Source: Rheinheimera sp.
Lineage (GTDB): Bacteria; Pseudomonadota; Gammaproteobacteria; Enterobacterales; Alteromonadaceae
DNA length: 64,000 bases
Assembly (NCBI GenBank): GCA_008015325.1
Contig: SSFI01000057.1
Location: forward strand, 1-64,000
Reading direction: 5' to 3'
Under the pieces are notes generated by a model. It was given only the letters and a program-made list of their open reading frames with translations, was not told where the DNA came from and searched no databases. The translations under genes were made by a program, and so were the position numbers. This document shows positions 36,677 through 45,152 of the stretch, piece by piece. Each line of letters begins with the position of its first letter. Position 1 is the first letter of the stretch.

Positions 36677-37999
36677 ATGAAACAAGCAACAGGCCGGCTG
36701 GTTTCCAGCCTCTACTTTCAGGTGCTGCTCGCCATCACCATTGGTATCACACTCGGACACTTCTATCCGGACGCCGGCACGGCGATGCAGCCGCTCGGCA
36801 CCGGTTTTATCAAACTGATTAAAATGATTATCGCGCCCATCATCTTTTGTACTGTGGTGATTGGCATCGCCGGTATGGAAGATATGAAACGGGTCGGCAA
36901 AACCGGTGGTTATGCCTTGTTGTATTTCGAGATTGTCTCGACTATCGCACTGGTGATTGGTCTGGTGGTGATTAACTTCGTGCAGCCCGGCAACGGCATG
37001 CATATTGACCCGGCGAGCCTCGATCAGCAGTCGATCAGCAAATACACCGCGCCCGGCCAGATGCAGACGATGACCGATTTCCTGCTCAATATCATCCCGA
37101 CCAGTGTGTTTGACGCTTTTGCCCGCGGTGACATGCTGCAGGTGCTGTTTTTCTCCATCCTGTTTGGTTTTGCGCTGCAGCGCCTGGGCGGCCGGCAGAA
37201 CGTGCTGTTCACCTATATCGAAAAAAGCTCAGAGCTGCTGTTTGCCATCGTGCATATGCTGATGAAAGTGGCGCCTGTCGGTGCTTTTGGTGCCATGGCC
37301 TTTACCATCGGTAAATACGGCATCGGCACACTGTGGTCGCTCGCCGGCCTGATGGCGACTTTCTATGCGACTTGCCTGCTGTTTATCTTTATCGTGCTCG
37401 GCGCCATCGCGCGTTATCATGGCTTTTCGATCACGAAGTTTATCCGCTACATCCGTGAGGAACTGCTGATTGTGCTCGGCACTTCATCCAGTGAATCGGT
37501 GTTACCGCGGATGATGACCAAACTGGAAAAACTCGGCGCCACCAAATCAACAGTAGGCCTGGTGATCCCGACCGGTTATTCTTTTAACCTGGACGGCACC
37601 GCGATTTACCTGACGATGGCGGCGGTATTTATTGCCCAGGCCACCGACACACCGATGGATTTAACCCAGCAGCTCACTTTATTAGCGGTGTTGCTGGTCA
37701 CGTCCAAAGGCGCGGCGGGCGTCACCGGCAGCGGTTTTATTGTGCTGGCTGCCACCTTGGCGTCAGTTGGCTCAGTGCCGGTGGCAGGCATCGCGCTGAT
37801 TTTAGGCATCGACCGTTTTATGTCCGAAGCGCGCGCTTTGACCAATCTGATTGGCAATGGTGTGGCAACTTTGGTAGTCGCCAAATGGTGTGGTGAGCTC
37901 GATAGCGACACTCTTAACCGGGAACTTGCGCAAGGCCCGGCGGCAGCTGTATCAGCCAGTCCTGTGATGATCAGCAGTACAGAGGCACAAAATGCATAA
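36677..37999 (+). CDS. dctA: C4-dicarboxylate:Na+/H+ symporter DctA
   Basis: 440 residues, DAACS family with eight helices and two re-entrant hairpins. [13 protein letters not shown] near 273 is the serine-rich hairpin, and [15 protein letters not shown] near 297 is the sodium/substrate helix. It imports succinate, fumarate and malate aerobically. Its stop overlaps the start of a porin gene. The sigma54 promoter and the enhancer-like palindrome upstream suggest DctB/DctD control; those genes are not in the window. Confidence 0.93.
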   Translation: MKQATGRLVSSLYFQVLLAITIGITLGHFYPDAGTAMQPLGTGFIKLIKMIIAPIIFCTVVIGIAGMEDMKRVGKTGGYALLYFEIVSTIALVIGLVVINFVQPGNGMHIDPASLDQQSISKYTAPGQMQTMTDFLLNIIPTSVFDAFARGDMLQVLFFSILFGFALQRLGGRQNVLFTYIEKSSELLFAIVHMLMKVAPVGAFGAMAFTIGKYGIGTLWSLAGLMATFYATCLLFIFIVLGAIARYHGFSITKFIRYIREELLIVLGTSSSESVLPRMMTKLEKLGATKSTVGLVIPTGYSFNLDGTAIYLTMAAVFIAQATDTPMDLTQQLTLLAVLLVTSKGAAGVTGSGFIVLAATLASVGSVPVAGIALILGIDRFMSEARALTNLIGNGVATLVVAKWCGELDSDTLNRELAQGPAAAVSASPVMISSTEAQNA

Positions 38000-38954
38000 A
38001 GCTTTATTCACGACTTTGGCTGGCTTGGTTGCAGTGGCTGCGCCACTGCAGGCCGAGGATTTTAACTGGGATTTTTACGGCAAAATCGACCTGCAGGCGC
38101 TGTATACCGACGCCGATTTGCTGCGCTACGCCGACCAGGGCTGGCAAATCGAAGCGCCGTTCAGCCGTCTGGGAATCAAAGCCGACCAGGCTCTGACCGA
38201 TGATTTAAAGCTGATTGCTGTGTACGAGTGGCAGGTCAATGGCCTCGATGACAGCAATAAAGGCCACAGGCTTGGCAGTCGCAATACTTACATCGGGGTT
38301 GCCAGCAAAACCTACGGCGAGCTGATTTTTGGTAAAAACGACAGCAAGTTTAAAAAGTCTGAAGGCAAAATCGACTTATTTAACGAGACCTTAGCCGACA
38401 TGGCGCAGCTGACGCCGGGCCAGGACCGGCTGGAAAATATCGTCAGTTACCAAAGCCCGAAACTGGGGTTATGGCAATGGAGCGCGACTTATCAGACCGG
38501 TGCCAGCGACGAAACCGCCGGTGGTTACGACTGGTCCCTCAGCTACGGCGACTCCGCTTTTAAGCAAGCGCCCTATTATTTTGCTTATGCCCGCGCCAAT
38601 GAACTGAACAACATCAGTGCAGACCGCTTGCTGGCGCATGCGCTGCTGAACGAGTCCAGCTTCGGCACTTTATCCGGTGGCCTGTTGTGGCAGCATAGTG
38701 AGCATCAGACTAAACCGCTAAAAGGCAATGCCTGGCTGGCAGAAGTGCAGTTAAAACGCGATACCATCGCCTACAAACTGCAATTTATGCAGGACCACAG
38801 CCGTACCCGCCATAGCGAAGCAGGCCATAGCTGGTCGGTCGGCGCGGACTATAACCTCGGCAAAGATCTGACTGCGTATCTGCTGGCAACGCAACTCGAA
38901 CTTGACACCCAACACGACAGTGCTGCCGCTGTCGGCATGCGTTGGCTGTTTTAA
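37992..38954 (+). CDS. Outer-membrane porin coupled to dctA
   Basis: 320 residues, signal peptide cleaved after PLQA, then a Gram-negative trimeric-porin pattern: [13 protein letters not shown] at the start, [38 protein letters not shown], ending in MRWLF. The 8-base overlap with dctA indicates that it supplies the outer-membrane route for dicarboxylates. Confidence 0.8.
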   Translation: MHKALFTTLAGLVAVAAPLQAEDFNWDFYGKIDLQALYTDADLLRYADQGWQIEAPFSRLGIKADQALTDDLKLIAVYEWQVNGLDDSNKGHRLGSRNTYIGVASKTYGELIFGKNDSKFKKSEGKIDLFNETLADMAQLTPGQDRLENIVSYQSPKLGLWQWSATYQTGASDETAGGYDWSLSYGDSAFKQAPYYFAYARANELNNISADRLLAHALLNESSFGTLSGGLLWQHSEHQTKPLKGNAWLAEVQLKRDTIAYKLQFMQDHSRTRHSEAGHSWSVGADYNLGKDLTAYLLATQLELDTQHDSAAAVGMRWLF

Positions 38955-38975
38955 CTGCATAGTTTTCCCAACATA

Positions 38976-39002
38976 GCGGGCGCGCTCATTGATCGCGCCC
39001 GC
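38976..39002 (+). terminator. Hairpin after the dctA-porin operon
   Basis: 9-bp perfect stem (GCGGGCGCG with CGCGCCCGC), 9-base loop, followed by ACTTAGTCTTTCTT. Confidence 0.6.
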
Positions 39003-39134
39003 ACTTAGTCTTTCTTCCGCCTCCCCTGGCCGTACAGAAAAGCACCACTCGTTCAGCTGAAGTTTAAATTTCCAATGTTTAACTGCAGAAGTCCTGTTAC
39101 TATTTTGCAACTTTCACCGAAAAAGGAAATTTAC

Positions 39135-39806
39135 ATGAAAAGTACCTTCCGCACCTTAGCGCTGGCTTTACCTCTGGTGGTATTAGCCGGTTGTACCGCC
39201 ACCGAATCATCGCGCACTATTGAAGCCCCTAAAGTCAACGCTGCCTACCAGCCATATCAGGGGCCCAAAAGCAAACTGGTGGTCGGTAAATTCCAAAACC
39301 GTTCTAATTTCCAAAATGGCATTTTTAATGCCGAAATCGATCAGTTAGGCTCTCAAGCCAAAACCATTCTGATCACGCATTTACAACAGACTAACCGCTT
39401 TCTGGTGATGGACCGCGCCAACATGGCCGAGCTGTCGCAGGAAGCCCAATTTGCCGGCGCCAAACAAAATGTCATCGGCGCTAAATACGTCGTGACTGGC
39501 GACGTCACTGAATTTGGCCGCAAACAAACTGGCGACAAACAACTGTTTGGCATTTTAGGCAAAGGCAAAGAACAAATCGCTTACGCCAAAGTCGCGTTAA
39601 ACATCGTCGATGTAGAAACCTCTGCCGTGGTGTTCTCGGCAATGGGCGCCGGTGAATACAGTCTGTCTAACCGCGAAGTGATTGGTTTTGGCGGCAGCGC
39701 CGGTTATGACGCCACGTTAAACGGCAAAGTGTTAGATCTGGCTTTACGGGAAGCGGTCAATAACCTGGTGAACGGCATCAGCAATAACCAATGGCAACCG
39801 CAGTGA
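39135..39806 (+). CDS. CsgG-like outer-membrane lipoprotein
   Basis: 223 residues from ATG 39135 (AAAGGAAA upstream). Lipobox LAGC at about 18-21. CsgG/HfaB fold text: SKLVVGKFQNRSNF, LITHLQQTNRFLVMDRANM, and AKYVVTGDVTEFG. True CsgG forms the curli pore; this shorter form belongs to the three-gene set with DUF4810 and DUF799 proteins found in many proteobacteria, whose joint role is not established. Confidence 0.8.
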   Translation: MKSTFRTLALALPLVVLAGCTATESSRTIEAPKVNAAYQPYQGPKSKLVVGKFQNRSNFQNGIFNAEIDQLGSQAKTILITHLQQTNRFLVMDRANMAELSQEAQFAGAKQNVIGAKYVVTGDVTEFGRKQTGDKQLFGILGKGKEQIAYAKVALNIVDVETSAVVFSAMGAGEYSLSNREVIGFGGSAGYDATLNGKVLDLALREAVNNLVNGISNNQWQPQ

Positions 39807-39817
39807 GACCAAAACAC

Positions 39818-40174
39818 ATGGATGTAAAAATCATGCTGGTTGCCGCGTTATCCGTCGCGGCACTCAGCGGCTGTCAGAGCACCAAGCCGCTGTATCATTA
39901 CGGTTCTTACCAGACCAACGTCTACGAGCACTTTAAAAACGAAGATTCAACGGTTACCGAGCAAATCGAAGCGCTGGAAAAAACCATCCGCGACACCAAG
40001 CGCAATAAACTGCAGGTCGGCCCGGGCATTTATGCGCATCTGGGCTTTTTGTATCTGCAAAGTGGTCAGCGCGATACCGGCCTCGGTTATCTGCAAAAAG
40101 AAAAGCAGCTGTACCCTGAATCAACCCAGTTTATCGACTTTTTACTGAAAAACGCCAAGGTAGGGCAGTCATGA
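39818..40174 (+). CDS. DUF4810 lipoprotein
   Basis: 118 residues from ATG 39818. Signal II with LSGC at about 16-19, then YHYGSYQTNVYEHFKNED, the family's opening, and a TPR-like helical pair (YAHLGFLYLQSGQRDTGLGY). It sits between its two usual partners; the ATGA overlap with the next gene shows coupling. Confidence 0.8.
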   Translation: MDVKIMLVAALSVAALSGCQSTKPLYHYGSYQTNVYEHFKNEDSTVTEQIEALEKTIRDTKRNKLQVGPGIYAHLGFLYLQSGQRDTGLGYLQKEKQLYPESTQFIDFLLKNAKVGQS

Positions 40175-40839
40175 GCACTTTGAAATTATGTGTGGCTTTT
40201 GTGCTGACTTTACTGCTGGCCGGTTGTGCCACTACCGATGCACCGATGGATTACAGCGCTTTTAAGCAAAGCAATCCGAAGTCAATTCTGGTGCTGCCAC
40301 CGACCAATCACACTTCAGAGGTGATAGCGCCATACGGCGTGCTGGCCAACGTGACAGTGCCACTGGCGGAAGCCGGTTATTACGTGTTTCCGGTGGCGCT
40401 GGTTAATGAAACCTTTAAAAACAATGGCTTGACCGTCGCTGAAGATATCCACGCCGTGGCACCGAAAAAACTCAACGAGATTTTTGGCGCCGATGCGGTG
40501 CTGTATATCGACATTGAGGAATACGGCACTTCTTATGCGGTACTGTCCAGCGATACTGTGGTGGTGGTCAAAGCACGCTTAACCGACAGCAAAACCAACG
40601 CGCTGCTGTGGGAAGGCAAAGCCAGTGCGTCCAGCAGTGAACAAAACAATAATGGCGGCGGCGGTATTGTCGGCATGTTGGTTGAAGCTGCAGTGACGCA
40701 GATTATGGAAACGGCGCTCGATACCGGCTTTGACATCGCGGCTATCGCCACCAACCGGCTGTTATCGCCACAAGCCCATAATGGCCTGTTATATGGCCCG
40801 CGTTCACCACATCATGGCAAAGAAAAACCGGTGAAATAA
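40171..40839 (+). CDS. DUF799 (GNA1162-like) lipoprotein
   Basis: 222 residues, lipobox LAGC at about 17-20, followed by FKQSNPKSILVLPPTNHTSE, diagnostic for the family first described as neisserial antigen GNA1162. The core has a TolB-N/CsgG-like alpha-beta fold. Third gene of the lipoprotein operon. Confidence 0.82.
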   Translation: MSTLKLCVAFVLTLLLAGCATTDAPMDYSAFKQSNPKSILVLPPTNHTSEVIAPYGVLANVTVPLAEAGYYVFPVALVNETFKNNGLTVAEDIHAVAPKKLNEIFGADAVLYIDIEEYGTSYAVLSSDTVVVVKARLTDSKTNALLWEGKASASSSEQNNNGGGGIVGMLVEAAVTQIMETALDTGFDIAAIATNRLLSPQAHNGLLYGPRSPHHGKEKPVK

Positions 40840-40867
40840 TCCGGCCTGTTGTTCCTGCAGTTAATGA

Positions 40868-40894
40868 AGCCCTCGTATCAACGAGGGCTTTTTT
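40868..40894 (+). terminator. Strong rho-independent terminator
   Basis: 9-bp stem AGCCCTCGT with ACGAGGGCT, 4-base loop, then TTTTT. Ends the lipoprotein operon. Confidence 0.92.
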
Positions 40895-40917
40895 ATGGTG
40901 AATGCCGATGTGTCTAT

Positions 40918-41934
40918 TTAGTGCTGCGTCAGCTTAAGCGCTTGTTGCAGCGCTTGTGCCGCCGGCACTTTCACATCCGGTTCTACGCCTGGCTGCTCAA
41001 AGTTATCAGCGTTTTTCGGGAACAGCGGCCGCGCCAGCGGAATGCGCACAAACAACCAGTCGGTGACCGCCATGGCGCCGGTGTAATGGGCAAGCCCGGC
41101 ACTGGTTTCGCCTATCACTGTGGCACGTCCCTGCTGCTGCAGGGCATAACTGAAAAACTCGGCGGCACTAACCTGGTTGGCGGATTGCAGCACATACAAC
41201 GGCATCTGCAGCTGTTTTTGCAGGACCACTTGCGCCCTGACTTCCTCCGTTTGCTCCGCGCTTCGGCTTTCCAGCTGCCATAACAAGGTATCCGCCGGTA
41301 GAAAATGACTGAGCAGATAACGCACCAGCTCTGGCGAGCCACCGGCACTTTCGCGCAAATCGATAATCAGTGCGTCAGTTCTGCTTAAAAACTGCAGCGC
41401 CTGCGCTGCGACATCAAAAGCCGCATCCGCCTGCACAAACTTGTTCAGCTTCAGATAACCGATATTGCCGGGCAGGATCTCAAGCTTTTCAAAAGCAAAG
41501 TTGTTGTAGCATTTCTCATCGGTTTCATGGCGGATATACGTCACTTCGCCATACTGCACTGTCAGTTCCAGCCCCAGATGGCTATCTTTACCCACACTGC
41601 GCAGCCAGTGCCCCACTTCACGACCAGCTGTTGTTTGCTTTGCAGATGATGAAACCGGCCAGCGGTTTCGGCGTGTATCAGCGCCGCGGAAAGCTGCGCC
41701 GCCATCTCTGGCAACACATAATGGTCTGCTAACACCGTTGCCAGCTGTGTCAGGGCGGTTTTGCGCTCGGCAGCCGTGAGGCTTTGTTGCACTGCAGCAG
41801 CTTTGGCAGGAGGACCAACAGTTTGCGCGGCTACCGGCACCCCGATGGATTGCAGCATAATGATCAGAACAACAACAAACAGGACCAGCAAACGCCAGCA
41901 GCTTTTTTGCGGCGTTTTTTTTAGAATTTGACAT
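40918..41934 (-). pseudogene. S41-family peptidase gene with two opposite frameshifts
   Basis: ATG at 41934 with GAGG five bases upstream begins MSNSKKNAAKKLLAF. From there until about 41620 the sensible protein (LVLFVVVLIIMLQSIG signal helix, VLADHYVLPEMAAQLSAAL) is in a different frame; from about 41619 on the first frame again makes sense. The C-terminal part shows the S41/IRBP protease domain: ALIIDLRESAGGSPELVRYL, NQVSAAEFFSYAL with the nucleophile Ser, and GETSAGLAHY. A +1 near 41889 and a -1 near 41619 restore the frame, leaving an uninterrupted 338-codon frame with about 90 garbled residues. Either sequence errors or a crippled gene. Confidence 0.75.
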
Positions 41935-41986
41935 AAATACCTCTATTGATTAGAAAAAATTAACTTTTCAAATGCAATAAGAGGTT

Positions 41987-42421
41987 TCAGTGATACAGCT
42001 GCCTTTTGCAGCAGAGATTGGCGTCCCGCCACAATGCGAGACGAAAACTACGCCTGGGCCCGGCACGAATAAACCAGGCCAGCACCAATATCACCGGCAA
42101 TAACAAAGCCAGCAAACGCAGCAACAGCAGCACAGGCTCCGACACCAACACATACACAACTTGTTGTTTGGCATGCAGGAATAATTGCGGGCTGCTGCGC
42201 TCACTTTGCGCCTGCAGCAATATCGGCTCAGTCTGCTCCGGCAGGCTTTGCCACGACGCGCTGTATCCTGCTTGCGCTGTGGCTTCATTATCCAATGGCG
42301 CGGCCAGCGTCAGAGCCAATGTCCATACCAGCCACAACGCACTGAACAGCACAACCAGATGCCGGCTTACACCGGCTGGCATTGTTACGTCAGCAGTTTG
42401 TGGAGCTTGAGAAGCAGGCAT
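41987..42421 (-). CDS. Small two-helix membrane protein, unknown
   Basis: 144 residues with two hydrophobic helices (about 22-41 and 93-117), a periplasmic-like loop between them, and an Arg-rich C-terminus (RAGPRRSFRLALWR). No recognised domain and no clear ribosome site. It lies 52 bases upstream of the S41 gene on the same strand and may be co-transcribed with it. Confidence 0.45.
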   Translation of the reverse strand: MPASQAPQTADVTMPAGVSRHLVVLFSALWLVWTLALTLAAPLDNEATAQAGYSASWQSLPEQTEPILLQAQSERSSPQLFLHAKQQVVYVLVSEPVLLLLRLLALLLPVILVLAWFIRAGPRRSFRLALWRDANLCCKRQLYH

Positions 42422-42527
42422 CAGTAGTGGGCCTGGTTATTGGATGAGGTTTAGATTTGGGGGCCCGCTTTTTATTTACAAGGGGGATTTGCAGTGACGA
42501 CACGCCACTCAGTTATCAAGGCATTAG

Positions 42528-43409
42528 TTACGACGGCTGCGGCACCACCAAAGACTGCTGCGCACAAGCCTGCACCTGCAGCCGTAACTGCTTCAGCTGT
42601 GGACTTTCGGTTTGCCAGTGGTGCCAGTACAGCGGGGTGTCGAGAAAATAGCCCGGCGCCAGGTCAATCAGTTCGCCGCTGGCAAATTGCGTTTGCATTT
42701 GCAGCTCTGGTAACAGGCCAAAACCAAGCCCGGCCAGTACAGCTTTTAAAAAGCCTTCAGACGATGGACATTGATGCACTTGCGTTGGGCTGATGCCGGC
42801 GATGTCATGCAAAAAGCGGTGTTGCAGCGCATCATCGCTGCTAAACACCAGACAAGGCGCCTGCGCCAGCGCTTCGGCAGTCAAAGTTTGCAGGCGGTAG
42901 CGGCGGATAAACGCCGGGCTCGCCACAGCGCGGTAACGCAGCGCGCCCAGTGGCATCACTGCGCCGCCATTGACCGGCTGCGGGCTGTCACAGATACAAG
43001 CCATCACGTCACCTTGTTTCATCCGTTTCAGGCTGACGGACTGGTCCTCTACCACTAAATCAAAACGCAATTGCGAAGGTTCTGGCAGCACCAAAGCCTG
43101 CGGCAACCACGTAGCGAGCGAGTCGGCGTTGGTGGCCAGCCGCACCTGCAGCGGGCTGTCGGGTTCGGTCAGGCCGAGCGCACTTTCCATTTGCCGCACT
43201 TGCTGCAAGTGATTGAGCAAACGCTGGCCGGCAGCGGTTGGTTTGGGCGGTGTGCTGCGCTGCAGCACCGGCTGACCCAAAATGGCTTCGAGCTGCTTGA
43301 TGCGCCGGCTGACCGCCGACTGGGTCAAATGTAGCGCAGTGGCCGCTTTGTCAAAACCGCCTTGCGCTGTGACCGCCGCCAGCGCCTGTAATAAACGGTA
43401 ATCCAACAT
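42528..43409 (-). CDS. argP: LysR-family regulator ArgP (IciA)
   Basis: 293 residues from ATG 43409; an upstream start at 43445 is less likely. HTH at 3-60: MLDYRLLQALAAVTAQGGFD, LTQSAVSRRIKQLE. Divergent from a LysE/ArgO exporter gene, the standard ArgP arrangement. In E. coli ArgP activates argO with arginine and represses with lysine; the same is inferred here. Confidence 0.88.
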   Translation of the reverse strand: MLDYRLLQALAAVTAQGGFDKAATALHLTQSAVSRRIKQLEAILGQPVLQRSTPPKPTAAGQRLLNHLQQVRQMESALGLTEPDSPLQVRLATNADSLATWLPQALVLPEPSQLRFDLVVEDQSVSLKRMKQGDVMACICDSPQPVNGGAVMPLGALRYRAVASPAFIRRYRLQTLTAEALAQAPCLVFSSDDALQHRFLHDIAGISPTQVHQCPSSEGFLKAVLAGLGFGLLPELQMQTQFASGELIDLAPGYFLDTPLYWHHWQTESPQLKQLRLQVQACAQQSLVVPQPS

Positions 43410-43446
43410 ACGATTGCTCCCGGTTTTTCGCCAACCTCTGCACATT

Positions 43447-43461
43447 ATGATTTGTAATCAT
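43447..43461. promoter_or_regulatory. Palindrome ATGATT-TGT-AATCAT in argP-argO region
   Basis: Perfect 6-bp arms with 3-bp spacer, 38 bases before argP and 83 before argO. Candidate ArgP binding site. Confidence 0.45.
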
Positions 43462-43543
43462 GTATCACAATTATTATTCGTTAGATTCATTTAAAGCCAG
43501 CGCTTAAGCTGAGGCTGTCGTCTGCCATTTTGCGGAGTTTTTT

Positions 43544-44149
43544 ATGTTGTCGTTTTTGACCGGATTCAGTATTGGCCTCAGCCTGATTGTCGCCATCGGC
43601 GCACAGAATATCTGGGTGCTGAGCCAGAGTATGGCCGGCGCTAACCGGCTGGTGATTGCAGCGGTGTGTATTGGCTGTGACGCGCTGCTCATCGTCGCCG
43701 GCGTCAGCAGTATCGCGACCTTGCAGCAGTGGATACCGCCGCTGGTGCCGCTGCTGACAGTGGCCGGCGTGCTGATGTTGCTGTATCTGGCTTATGGCGC
43801 CGCGCAGCGTGCCTGGCAAGGCAATTCTGGCCTGCAAACCAGCAGCGAAGTCCAACTGCAATCGGCCGGCAAAACCGCGCTGACCGCCTTTGCCATCACG
43901 CTATTAAATCCGCATGTGTATCTGGATACTGTGGTGTTGCTTGGCAGTATCGGCAACGCCCAGCCGTCACCGCTTTGGTTTACCGTCGGCGCTTGCCTGG
44001 CGTCTTTTTGCTGGTTCGGCGCGCTGACTGGCCTGGCGCCTAAGCTGAAGTTACTGCTGAGTTCACCGCAGCGCTGGCGGCTGTTTGATAGTGCTGTGGC
44101 GCTGTTGTTGACCGGCATTGCGCTGAAACTGGGGCTGAGCGCCTGGTAA
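43544..44149 (+). CDS. argO: Arginine/lysine exporter ArgO (LysE family)
   Basis: 201 residues and about six helices. Opening FLTGFSIGLSLIVAIGAQNIWVL (split: GLSLIVAIGAQN is the family signature) and TLLNPHVYLDTVVLLGSIG near 120-140 with the conserved NPH. Exports basic amino acids; controlled by the divergent argP. Confidence 0.9.
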   Translation: MLSFLTGFSIGLSLIVAIGAQNIWVLSQSMAGANRLVIAAVCIGCDALLIVAGVSSIATLQQWIPPLVPLLTVAGVLMLLYLAYGAAQRAWQGNSGLQTSSEVQLQSAGKTALTAFAITLLNPHVYLDTVVLLGSIGNAQPSPLWFTVGACLASFCWFGALTGLAPKLKLLLSSPQRWRLFDSAVALLLTGIALKLGLSAW

Positions 44150-44231
44150 GCTCATAGCTAAATACTGGGTTCGGCGGCAGGGCTCTGATAAGCTCAATTT
44201 ACTCAGGACTATACAGATTTCCAGGTCGCCG

Positions 44232-45152
44232 ATGCAGCCATCACTTCCACCGTTCATGCCGTCGCTAATGCCGCTGGGATTGCCAGCAAGGCCTTTACCG
44301 GCATCACTTTGGCCTTTATTGCTCAAAGCTGGTCTGACGCTGTTTAAGCCCGGTCGGGCTTTTGGCAATGCATCACGCGAATTTTGCCATCTGGCCATGG
44401 CCCCTGCGCTGGCAGAACTTGACGCTTATCAGCAGTTTTTTGCTTTTGCACCTGGCGTAGTGCCGCTGTGTTTTTATTATCCGTTACTGCAAAAAGCCCA
44501 GCTCGCCAGTATGTTGCAATGCAGCGGATTAAAAGTGGCGGGACTTATTCATCTGCACAATGAGCTGCAGGCACAGCAGAACCTGACGCCGGCACAACTT
44601 TGCGCGGGCGGCCCGCTGCAGATCCAGACCCGACTCAGCACTGTTGCGCATGTCAAAGGCTTATTGCTGCGCGCCGAACAGCAGCTCTGGCAGCAGCAAC
44701 AGCTGGTGCTGAGTGGCAGCAGCGACTATCTGCTGCAAAAAGCGCCGCGACCAGTGAATAAAGCCGGCCCGGCAACAGCGCAGCGCGAGCCAGGGCAACC
44801 CCTGTGCGAAATCAACACCACAACTGATGCACCAAAGGCTTATGCGCGGTTATCCGGCGATTACAATCCCATTCATTTATGGCGCTGGTCGGCACTGTTA
44901 TTCGGTCAGCCACGGCCGATTTTGCATGGCATGGCAAGCGCTGCGCTGCTGTGTCAGGCCTTGCCAGCGCCGGTGCAGCAACTGCAGTTACAATTTAAAA
45001 CGCCGGTGTTGCCCGGAATTCCGCTACAACTGACGCAGCAAAGCACCGGACATAACAGCGCTGAATATGCCTTGTGGCAACAGGGGCGCTTGTGTTTATT
45101 GGCGAGTCTGCAAACCTGGCCTGATGAGGCTGAAGCACCGGATGCGTGCTAA
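44232..45152 (+). CDS. MaoC-like hot-dog dehydratase
   Basis: 306 residues. The C-terminal half has the hydratase-2 signature YARLSGDYNPIHLWRWSALL with Asp, Asn-Pro and His of the active site, then ILHGMASAALL. The N-terminal half resembles a second, inactive hot-dog. It probably hydrates or dehydrates an acyl thioester. Its end overlaps the S9 peptidase start. Confidence 0.75.
   Translation: MQPSLPPFMPSLMPLGLPARPLPASLWPLLLKAGLTLFKPGRAFGNASREFCHLAMAPALAELDAYQQFFAFAPGVVPLCFYYPLLQKAQLASMLQCSGLKVAGLIHLHNELQAQQNLTPAQLCAGGPLQIQTRLSTVAHVKGLLLRAEQQLWQQQQLVLSGSSDYLLQKAPRPVNKAGPATAQREPGQPLCEINTTTDAPKAYARLSGDYNPIHLWRWSALLFGQPRPILHGMASAALLCQALPAPVQQLQLQFKTPVLPGIPLQLTQQSTGHNSAEYALWQQGRLCLLASLQTWPDEAEAPDAC

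Noticed and set aside
40849..41283. Plus-strand open frame after the lipoprotein operon
   Set aside because: It begins inside a terminator hairpin and is antisense to the S41 domain.
41562..41891. Separate 109-residue gene inside the S41 region
   Set aside because: It continues the S41 N-terminal domain in another frame; best explained by frameshifts, not as an independent gene.
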